This document shows positions 46,044 through 52,696 of a stretch of DNA of 64,000 nt, in pieces; position 1 is the first letter of the stretch, and the number at the start of each line of letters is the position of its first letter. The stretch spans positions 62,001 to 126,000 of the forward strand of contig CAKQEW010000003.1 in NCBI GenBank assembly GCA_934230415.1, in the 5' to 3' direction. The position numbers and the translations under genes were made by a program. A model generated the notes under the pieces. It was given only the letters and a program-made list of their open reading frames with translations, was not told the origin of the DNA and searched no databases. The stretch comes from an uncultured Alphaproteobacteria bacterium. GTDB taxonomy: Bacteria > Pseudomonadota > Alphaproteobacteria > Rs-D84.

Positions 46044-46271
46044 TTAGCCGCCGCAAATATGGCATGGACGACCGCCACGCGCGCGTGCGGCGGAATCGGT
46101 CGTTGTAATGCAATTGCGTGTGCAACGCGCGGCCGCGGAACACGAGTGTTTATGGTATATGTGCGATTTTGTGTTGTAATATACGCTGTGCGCATATGCT
46201 GGCGCAGATGGGGCGCCCGCCGCCACACCCAGACAGCAAATTATACCGATAACAGAAATTAATTTACGCAT
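46044..46271 (-). CDS. Small exported Cys/His-rich protein
   Basis: A 75-residue protein with a signal peptide (about 1-26, ending PAYA). The mature part, HSVYYNTKSHIYHKHSC...RCTRNC...ARGGRPCHICGG, resembles a YHxxSC/RPCxxC zinc-binding unit like the Ada metal-binding fold seen in small bacterial proteins. Metal binding is inferred from the Cys/His pattern. The start at 46271 has AGGATTG upstream; a longer upstream reading lacks a site. Confidence 0.6.
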   Translation of the reverse strand: MRKLISVIGIICCLGVAAGAPSAPAYAHSVYYNTKSHIYHKHSCSAAARCTRNCITTTDSAARARGGRPCHICGG

Positions 46272-46496
46272 GTTTTCAATCCTGTGTTTTGCGTAAATAT
46301 TAAAATATAAAAACAATATATCAAGCATAAATTAAATACAAAAATCAATCACAGGTTGATTTTATACAAAAATACGCTTATAAAATAGAATAATTACAAA
46401 AAATCAACTATAACGCGAATTTGTATTGTATATACGGCGGTAAACATACAAATATTTTATATTTAATTTTATTTTTTTTTGCTGTTTGATTATATT
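46272..46496. other. AT-rich gap left of the island
   Basis: No gene seen. A 9-bp inverted repeat, GTTGATTTT (46355-46363) and AAAATCAAC (46400-46408), brackets AT-rich sequence that could hold the promoter of the small exported protein. Confidence 0.4.
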
Positions 46497-46528
46497 AAAA
46501 AAACACACCAATTGTGGTGTGTTTTTTA
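46497..46528 (-). terminator. Displaced original terminator of tRNA-fMet
   Basis: AAAAACACACCA, ATT, GTGGTGTGTTTTT (usable both ways). It ends 7 bp left of the left att repeat, exactly where the terminator of the leftward initiator tRNA would have been before the island inserted. Confidence 0.7.
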
Positions 46529-46534
46529 TTTAAC

Positions 46535-46571
46535 TGGTTGCGGAGTGTGGATTTGAACCACAGACCTTCAG
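46535..46571. repeat. Left att repeat (tRNA-fMet 3' fragment)
   Basis: 37 bp identical to 57486-57522: CCA end, T arm and part of the anticodon arm of the initiator tRNA. After it the sequence diverges from the tRNA, so this copy is a tRNA fragment created by integration. Confidence 0.93.
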
Positions 46572-46672
46572 TTAATGGGTTAGATATTTAATAATGTTTA
46601 ATATTGTTTAATTTTTCTTGATTTTCTGCATATTATGTCGCATAATAACTTTAACAAGATTTAATAAAAAAT

Positions 46673-46721
46673 GGTAGCAAAATGTGAAAATTTGTGATAT
46701 TAGTAGCAAATAGGTAGTAAA
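46673..46721 (+). repeat. Putative integrase arm-type sites, left end
   Basis: Copies of the unit GGTAGCAAA at 46673 (exact), 46702 (AGTAGCAAA) and 46713 (GGTAGTAAA). The last two are 11 bp apart and share the 15-mer GTAGCAAATAGGTAG with the right end. Confidence 0.6.
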
Positions 46722-46760
46722 ACGAAAAAGATAACGGGTCAAATTTACAGGGGTAAAAAA

Positions 46761-47585
46761 ATGACAGATACGACACTGAAACTGTTCCAAGATACAAATA
46801 TCAGAACCCAATGGGATGCGGATGCTGAAAAGTGGTATTTTTCCATTATTGATGTTATTGCGGCATTGACCGGCACAGACAACCCAAGACGTTATTGGTC
46901 TGACTTAAAACGCAAGTTAATTCAGGAAGGTAGTGAGTTGTACGAAAAAATCGTACAACTGAAATTACAATCGTCCGATGGCAAGTTTTATAGTACTGAT
47001 GTGGCGGACACAGAACAGTTGTTGCGTTTGATTCAATCTGTGCCGTCTAAGAAAGCTGAACCCTTTAAGTTATGGTTGGCCAGTGTTGGTAGTGAAAGAA
47101 TTGATGAAATATCAGACCCTGAAATCGCAATACAACGTGCATTAAATTACTACCAGCGGTTGGGATATTCTGATGAATGGATTGCCCAGCGGTTGCGTTC
47201 TATTGAAATTCGTAAAGACCTGACTAATCAATGGGACAGGTGTGGAATTAAACAGGGGTTGGAATATGCTTTGCTGACCGATGAAATTACACGTTCTTGG
47301 TCGGGGATGAAGACCAAAGAATATAAACAGCACAAAGGGTTAAAGAAAGAATCCCTGCGTGATAATATGACGAATGCCGAATTGGTTTTGAATATGTTGG
47401 CGGAATTGTCTGCAACCGAAATTGCAAAAAATGAAAAACCAATGGGATTGGCTGAAAATATGGCGGTAGCCAAGCGTGGTGGCAATGTCGCCCGTCAGGC
47501 ACGGTTACAATTGGAACAAGAAACCGGTAAAAAGGTTGTGTCGGGTGCAAATTCAAAACTGTTAAAGCGTGTGGATAAAGAATAA
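46761..47585 (+). CDS. BRO-N domain (phage antirepressor-like) protein
   Basis: A 274-residue protein. Residues about 5-100 fit a BRO-N/antirepressor domain (LKLFQDTNIRTQWDADAEKWYFSIIDVIAALTGTDNPRRYWSDLKRKL). The C-terminal half is helical and basic, with a long family-like segment ending in Lys/Arg. BRO proteins bind DNA and often occur in phages and islands as regulators. The stop codon abuts the integrase start (TAA then ATG), so the two are one operon and it may govern excision. Confidence 0.75.
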   Translation: MTDTTLKLFQDTNIRTQWDADAEKWYFSIIDVIAALTGTDNPRRYWSDLKRKLIQEGSELYEKIVQLKLQSSDGKFYSTDVADTEQLLRLIQSVPSKKAEPFKLWLASVGSERIDEISDPEIAIQRALNYYQRLGYSDEWIAQRLRSIEIRKDLTNQWDRCGIKQGLEYALLTDEITRSWSGMKTKEYKQHKGLKKESLRDNMTNAELVLNMLAELSATEIAKNEKPMGLAENMAVAKRGGNVARQARLQLEQETGKKVVSGANSKLLKRVDKE

Positions 47586-48767
47586 ATGTCTTCAAGTCGT
47601 ATCAATTTTACAGAAGGGGCGTTGAAAAACCTGAGTATTCCCACATCGGGTCAGGCGGTGTATTATGACACAGGCAGCCATGATGGATTGTGTGTCATTG
47701 TGACCTATGGCGGGGCAAAGACTTATTATGCATATATGAAATTTCAAGGCACACCAAAGCGTGTAAAAATCGGGCGTGTGGGGCAGATTAAACTGTGTGA
47801 TGCCCGTCGGCAGGCACATAGCTTAAAAGAAATGGCGACCAATGGCACAGACCCCAGTGTTCAAAGACAGGAAAATCTGAATGATATGACGTTGCGCCAG
47901 TTTTATGAAAATATCTATAAACCCGAATATTCCACAATCTATAAAAAGCAACATTCGGTTGTGAATGATGACAGTGTGTTCAAGCACAGGTTGAATCAAT
48001 TCCATAATCGCAAGTTGTTAAGCATTAAGGCGGACGAGATTGAACACCTGCATGCGGAAACTTGTAAAACACACAGTCCATATACGGCCAATCGGGTGTT
48101 GTCGCTGATTAAGCATATGTATGTGATTGCAGTGAAGAAAGGTCTGATGGGGGGGCGTGGCAATCCAGCCGGCGGAATTCGGAAATTTACAGAAAAAAGT
48201 CGGGACAGATTCTTGAACGGCGATGAATTAAAGCGGTTTTGGACGGCCTTGGCGGAATGCAAAAATGATGTATTCAGGAACTATGTGATGATATCACTGA
48301 TGACAGGGATGCGGCGGAATAATGTGCTGACTATGCGCTGGGAACATGTGGATTTTACGTCGGGGTTGATATATGTGCCTGATTCCAAGGGTGGGCAACC
48401 GTTGCAGATTCCAATAGTGAATCAATTGCGTGAATTATTATTAAAAATCAACCAAGGCAAGAAAAACGGTTGGGTGTTGCCAAGTAATAAAAGTGCCAGT
48501 GGGCATCTGGAAGACCCGAAGCGTCCGTGGCAATCGTTGTTGCGGGTGGCAAACATTACAGATATGCGGATTCATGACCTGCGCCGCACAATGGGTTCAT
48601 GGCAGGCGATATCAGGTGCCAGTTTGCCAGTTATTGGTAAATCACTTGGCCACAAATCCACCAGCGCAACACAGGTTTATAGCCGACTGACCGTTGACCC
48701 AATTCGTGATTCAATGCAAACCGCCACAGATAAAATGCTGGGGTTTGTGGATTCCGACTCAAAATAA
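47586..48767 (+). CDS. int: Tyrosine recombinase (island integrase)
   Basis: A 393-residue P4-type integrase. It has an N-terminal DUF4102-like arm-binding domain (about 10-85), a core-binding SAM-like domain (about 100-200) and a catalytic domain with Arg243 (TGMRRN), His330 and Arg333 (HDLRR), His356 (GHKS) and nucleophile Tyr365 (VYSRL). All catalytic residues are present, so it should be active. It would recombine the 3' end of tRNA-fMet, as shown by the flanking repeats. Confidence 0.95.
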   Translation: MSSSRINFTEGALKNLSIPTSGQAVYYDTGSHDGLCVIVTYGGAKTYYAYMKFQGTPKRVKIGRVGQIKLCDARRQAHSLKEMATNGTDPSVQRQENLNDMTLRQFYENIYKPEYSTIYKKQHSVVNDDSVFKHRLNQFHNRKLLSIKADEIEHLHAETCKTHSPYTANRVLSLIKHMYVIAVKKGLMGGRGNPAGGIRKFTEKSRDRFLNGDELKRFWTALAECKNDVFRNYVMISLMTGMRRNNVLTMRWEHVDFTSGLIYVPDSKGGQPLQIPIVNQLRELLLKINQGKKNGWVLPSNKSASGHLEDPKRPWQSLLRVANITDMRIHDLRRTMGSWQAISGASLPVIGKSLGHKSTSATQVYSRLTVDPIRDSMQTATDKMLGFVDSDSK

Positions 48768-48900
48768 GTGTTTTTGTTGAAAAAAATACATTTTGTACGA
48801 ATCGGGAATTTTAATATTTGGTTGTGAAACAGTTGGTTTTCTGCGGTTTTAAATAAGTTCTTGCTTTAATTTTGTAAAATCTATATGAATCGTGAATATT

Positions 48901-48990
48901 AGAAAAAAAGACCCGTATAAATTCACACGGGTCGGGTTCTAAGCAATGTAAAAGTGCTTAGCTTGTGGTGCTTTCACCTTACATTGCTTT
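48901..48990 (-). ncRNA. Candidate antisense-side small RNA upstream of CBASS
   Basis: Between int and the CD-NTase. On the minus strand a hairpin with a perfect 10-bp stem AGCAATGTAA/TTACATTGCT (48988-48979 with 48951-48942) is followed by GACCCGT/ACGGGTC (48933-48927 with 48916-48910) and seven Ts (48909-48903), a good intrinsic terminator with no minus-strand gene to serve. A TTGACA on that strand (49005-49000) lacks a good -10 at the right distance. The hairpin may instead act in the CBASS mRNA on the plus strand. Confidence 0.4.
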
Positions 48991-49012
48991 ATGGGGCCTT
49001 GTCAAATGTTTT

Positions 49013-49040
49013 TTGACGGGGGATGTTTTTGCCGTATAAA
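49013..49040 (+). promoter_or_regulatory. CBASS operon promoter
   Basis: TTGACG (49013-49018), 16 bp, TATAAA (49035-49040), 15 nt before the ATG. A small inverted repeat GTCAAA/TTTGAC (49001-49017) overlaps the -35 and could be an operator. Confidence 0.6.
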
Positions 49041-49055
49041 TGTAAGGAGAATAAA

Positions 49056-49910
49056 ATGGCATATACAGAAGAACAATTAATTGCTTTTACAAAGCCGCTT
49101 TCGGATACTGAAGATCAAAAGGCACAAAATTCCATCAACATGGTTCAATCGGCTATTGATAATTATGATTGGAATGTTGTTGGGTTGCAAAAACCGGAGG
49201 TGCGCTTAAAGGGGTCGTATCATAATGATACTAATGTAAAATTAGATAGCGATGTTGATACTTATGTATTGTTTACGGGGTATACATATAAGGTTTGTAC
49301 GAATAGTCAATCTATCAGTCCGTATCATATGGGGACAGGACAACCCTGGGGGTATTTCAAGGATCGTTTACATGAGGCTTTAAAAAACAAATTTGGCACG
49401 GATGTTCATCGTGGAAATAAGTCGTTTAAGATAAAAGAAAATTCATACAAACACCAAACTGATGTTGTGTGTGCATTTAGTGCGATTGATGATCGAGGTG
49501 AAAAAAATAATTGTGGTATTTGTCTGTTTCCTGATGACGACACCGGGGTTATAATTAATTATCCTGAACAGGATACCGAAAGGGGGAATGAGAAAAATTT
49601 TTGGACAGATCATTATTACAAGAAGATTGTTCGTATTTTTAAGGCGATAAAGAATGATGTTGGGTTAAGTACCCCGTCATATTTGATTGAATGTTTGATT
49701 AGTAATGTTGATAATCATTTAATTGCTGATAATTCCAAACGCTACAAGGATAAATTGACTGAAATAATAGATTTTTTACTTCGGTTCTTGTATGTGTCAC
49801 CTGGGAGTTTTTATGAGGTTAATCAAGTTAAACCTTTGTTTCACGAAAAACAAAAATGGACGGTGGACGAGGCAGTTGGTTTTTTGCACGTGGTTAAAGA
49901 GGTATTATAA
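49056..49910 (+). CDS. CBASS CD-NTase (cGAS/DncV-like nucleotidyltransferase)
   Basis: A 284-residue nucleotidyltransferase. The active site reads KGSYHNDTNV (Gly53-Ser54) with catalytic Asp66 and Asp68 in SDVD and the third acid probably Asp136 (QTDVVCAF). The helical C-terminal part resembles the OAS1/DncV fold. CD-NTases sense phage infection and make cyclic oligonucleotides that switch on an effector; the product here cannot be read from sequence. The start at 49056 has AAGGAGA just upstream. It overlaps the effector gene by one base. No Cap2/Cap3, HORMA or TRIP13 genes follow, so the operon is type I (minimal). Confidence 0.88.
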   Translation: MAYTEEQLIAFTKPLSDTEDQKAQNSINMVQSAIDNYDWNVVGLQKPEVRLKGSYHNDTNVKLDSDVDTYVLFTGYTYKVCTNSQSISPYHMGTGQPWGYFKDRLHEALKNKFGTDVHRGNKSFKIKENSYKHQTDVVCAFSAIDDRGEKNNCGICLFPDDDTGVIINYPEQDTERGNEKNFWTDHYYKKIVRIFKAIKNDVGLSTPSYLIECLISNVDNHLIADNSKRYKDKLTEIIDFLLRFLYVSPGSFYEVNQVKPLFHEKQKWTVDEAVGFLHVVKEVL

Positions 49911-50479
49911 TGATAACAAAATATGATACTTATTTTATTGGAGGGATTGCGATAGTTGCGTTTTTTCTGGTGGATTTTATTTCGCCAAAAAATACAATTT
50001 TGCAAAATTTAACCGAGTGTATAGGGTGGACATCAACCGTATGTTTGGCATCGTACGCTTTGTTTAATAAATATTTGTGGAGAAAATGGCCGATATGTAA
50101 GTTTATAAATCGTCCATATGTTGGTGGAATATGGTTTGGAAATATTCATTATAATTTTAATGGTGTTGCGGGCAAAAAAAGGGTAACAGTGCAAATTCAG
50201 CAAGATTTTTATAATATAAAAATTTGTTTAAAAACAGACATAAATTTAAGTAAAAGTTGTACAGCGGAATATTGTGCCGAAGAATCAAAAATATTTTACG
50301 TGTATAAAACGGATCCACATTCAAGAATGAAGGATATAAACCCAGTTCAGTATGGGGCTGCACAGATAGTTATAGACCAGAATAATCTTAATAAAATTCG
50401 TATTGAGTATTGGACAGATCGTCGAACAAAAGGCTATATGGATTTAAAGCGTGTATTGAACAATAAACGGCGTTTTTAG
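49910..50479 (+). CDS. cap15: Cap15-like CBASS effector (2TM + SMODS-associated beta-barrel)
   Basis: A 189-residue protein with two TM helices (about 8-24 and 33-52) followed by a beta-rich domain (about 60-185) opening with NRPYVGGIWFGNIHYNF. This is the Cap15 layout (S-2TM plus beta-barrel). In known systems the barrel binds the cyclic nucleotide and the protein oligomerises to disrupt the inner membrane, killing the infected cell. Assignment rests on topology, size, the G-x-W opening and the coupling to a CD-NTase. Confidence 0.8.
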   Translation: MITKYDTYFIGGIAIVAFFLVDFISPKNTILQNLTECIGWTSTVCLASYALFNKYLWRKWPICKFINRPYVGGIWFGNIHYNFNGVAGKKRVTVQIQQDFYNIKICLKTDINLSKSCTAEYCAEESKIFYVYKTDPHSRMKDINPVQYGAAQIVIDQNNLNKIRIEYWTDRRTKGYMDLKRVLNNKRRF

Positions 50480-50561
50480 AATTTTTTTGCATTTTTTTGG
50501 GGTTCTTGTTATTATGGGCATTGAATCCGATGGAAATTGGGTTCGGGGCCGTGATAAGCCT

Positions 50562-50702
50562 AGTTTTAATCCGGTGCAGTTTTGCATCGTTATTTGATGT
50601 GGTGCAAACTGCACTGTTATCAACCCTGACTCGTATGTCGGGGGGCTGTCTGTTATATAACAGGGGAAACCCGAAAGCAGCAGGAATCCAGTGATTAAAA
50701 CT
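50562..50702. repeat. Inverted-repeat element (MITE or structured RNA)
   Basis: A 141-bp unit bounded by perfect 10-bp inverted repeats, AGTTTTAATC (50562-50571) and GATTAAAACT (50693-50702). Inside are a 12-bp hairpin with one bulge, GTGCAGTTT(T)GCA/TGCAAACTGCAC (50574-50586 with 50603-50614), CCCTGAC/GTCGGGG (50624-50643) and a perfect 14-bp palindrome CTGTTATATAACAG (50650-50663). It lies between the CBASS effector and mod, before a terminator. No target-site duplication is clear, so MITE and functional RNA remain open. Confidence 0.6.
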
Positions 50703-50721
50703 GATTTTATCAACTCCCCGA

Positions 50722-50753
50722 CCGTCAATTTCAAGATTGGCGGTTGTTTTTTT
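50722..50753 (+). terminator. Terminator before mod
   Basis: CCGTCAAT, TTCAAG, ATTGGCGG followed by TTGTTTTTTT (50744-50752). It would end transcripts from CBASS or from the inverted-repeat element, so mod needs its own promoter or read-through. Confidence 0.82.
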
Positions 50754-50797
50754 AGGCCGTGTTTCCATTTGGGTTCCGAAACAAAAAGGAACGAGAT

Positions 50798-52693
50798 ATG
50801 TGGGATGGGTTGCAGGCGGTACGCAAGGAAATACAAGAATCTGTTAATACAATTCATGATAACGAAGAAATTCATGATGGGTTTCAATTACGTTTTGTGG
50901 GTAAGAGTTATGCCAAATTTGTGACCGGGTTGCCCAGCGAGACGGTCTTGGTTCCGGATAATGATTGGAATAATCAAGAAAACAATAAAGATAGCCAGAA
51001 TATATTTATTACCGGTGATAATTTAGATGCGTTAAAACATCTGGTGAATGCGTATTCCGGTGCGATTAAGATGATATATATTGACCCACCATATAATACT
51101 GGGGCGGATGGGTTTGTTTACAAGGACAGTTTTAAATTTTCAGATGATGACCTGAAACAGAAATTAGGGTTTTCGGATACAGAGTTGGCACGTTTGCGTG
51201 CGCTGGATGGCAAGTGTTCGCATTCGGCATGGTTGACCTTTATGCTGCCACGATTGATATTGGCAAAACGCCTGTTGTCAGACGACGGGGTGATGTTTAT
51301 CAGTATTGACGATAACGAGCAGGCAAATTTGAAAATGATTTGTGATGAGGTGTTTGGTGAGAGTAATTTTCATGTTTGTTTTCCTAGGGTAACAAAGAAA
51401 GGGGGAAAATCTTCTGATACGACAGCAAAAAATCATGATTATGTGTTAATGTATAAAAAAACATCTTATGCAGATATTGTAGGGGTTGAACACAATGATG
51501 ACTCTTATTGTAACAAAGATGAATTTTTTGATGAGAGGGGATATTATAAGTTAAATCAAACTTTAGATTATGATTCATTGGGCTGGGTTAGGTCTTTGGA
51601 TTATCCGATAGAGATAGAAGGTGAAGTTTTTTATGCTGGTGGCAGCAAAGAAGAATATAAAAAGAGACAAGAGGGACAACACGGACGTGCGGACTGGGGA
51701 TGGAGATGGAGTGTAGATTTATTTGATTTTGGTGTCAAGAATGGATTTATTGAAGTTAAGCGTGGTGGAGTTAGGCCACGTATTTATACAAAAACATATC
51801 AAAATGTTAAAATTGAGAAAATTAATAACAGTTATAAAATTGTCAAAATTGATAGAACTAAACCTTTGTCTACTCTTGAGTTTACAGATAATAAATATTC
51901 AAATGATTCTGCTACAAAAGTGATAGCTGAATTGTTGGGGAAAGGGGTTTTTGAGTATACAAAAGCTCCAGAATTAATATCGTCTTTGATGAAGCTTGTT
52001 GCAGGTAATGATTTTACAATCCTTGATTTCTTTGCAGGGTCGGCGACTACGGCGCAAGCGGTTATGCAGTTGAACAAGGATGACGGTGGTAATCGTAAAT
52101 ATATCATGGTGCAATTGAATGAAGCGGTGAAACCGGGTAGCGAGGCGGAAAATCAGGGATTTAAGACCATTGATGAAATTTCACGTAAACGTATTAAACT
52201 GGCGGCGGAACAAATTGGTGATACGTCTGGGTTTAAACACTATAAGTTAGCCAAAGTAACCGATGATTTAATATTAGATAAAATTGATGAATTTGACCCC
52301 ACAAAGCCCAATCTGTTGTCGGATGATATGGTTAGTCCGTTTTCAGGTGATGCGCTGGGGACGGGGTTAAATGCGTCTGGATTGGATACTTTATTAACCA
52401 CATGGATGGTTGATGATGGATATCCGATAAATACCAAGGTTGAAGAATTTAAATTTGGAAATTATGTTGCATATTCACCGGTGGGGTCACGACGCTTGTA
52501 TCTGATTTCAGATGGTTTGGATTCAAATGCCACACAAGATTTGTTGAATAAAATCGGGTGTAATGAAATCAGTGTTCAAACAATCATTATTTATAATCAT
52601 TCGTTTAATTTTACGATGCTGACCGAGTTAAAAAATAACCTGAAGCATGTGTTGGATGATGATAAAAAGATTGAAATTATAGAGAGATTTTAA
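50798..52693 (+). CDS. mod: Type III restriction-modification methyltransferase (Mod)
   Basis: A 631-residue beta-class N6-adenine methyltransferase. Motif IV DPPY is at 96-99 (MIYIDPPYNTG) and motif I DFFAGSATTAQ at 410-420, in the order expected of type III Mod, with the target-recognition domain between. Mod alone methylates one strand of an asymmetric site; with Res it cuts unmodified DNA. The central segment (about 51,370-52,010) is clearly more AT-rich, with different codons from both ends, which suggests recognition-domain exchange. The start at 50798 has AAGGA upstream. res begins 3 nt after the stop. Confidence 0.94.
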   Translation: MWDGLQAVRKEIQESVNTIHDNEEIHDGFQLRFVGKSYAKFVTGLPSETVLVPDNDWNNQENNKDSQNIFITGDNLDALKHLVNAYSGAIKMIYIDPPYNTGADGFVYKDSFKFSDDDLKQKLGFSDTELARLRALDGKCSHSAWLTFMLPRLILAKRLLSDDGVMFISIDDNEQANLKMICDEVFGESNFHVCFPRVTKKGGKSSDTTAKNHDYVLMYKKTSYADIVGVEHNDDSYCNKDEFFDERGYYKLNQTLDYDSLGWVRSLDYPIEIEGEVFYAGGSKEEYKKRQEGQHGRADWGWRWSVDLFDFGVKNGFIEVKRGGVRPRIYTKTYQNVKIEKINNSYKIVKIDRTKPLSTLEFTDNKYSNDSATKVIAELLGKGVFEYTKAPELISSLMKLVAGNDFTILDFFAGSATTAQAVMQLNKDDGGNRKYIMVQLNEAVKPGSEAENQGFKTIDEISRKRIKLAAEQIGDTSGFKHYKLAKVTDDLILDKIDEFDPTKPNLLSDDMVSPFSGDALGTGLNASGLDTLLTTWMVDDGYPINTKVEEFKFGNYVAYSPVGSRRLYLISDGLDSNATQDLLNKIGCNEISVQTIIIYNHSFNFTMLTELKNNLKHVLDDDKKIEIIERF

Positions 52694-52696
52694 CCG

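Noticed and set aside
46329..46534. CRISPR or tandem repeats in AT-rich intergenic DNA
   Set aside because: No regularly spaced repeats are present here or elsewhere in the window.
50562..50702. Retron-like msr/msd RNA suggested by 10-bp end repeats
   Set aside because: No reverse transcriptase gene in the island or window.
50388..50887. Minus-strand frames of 126 and 147 codons between Cap15 and mod
   Set aside because: They overlap both flanking genes and the hairpin element, have no ribosome site and read like translated inverted-repeat DNA.
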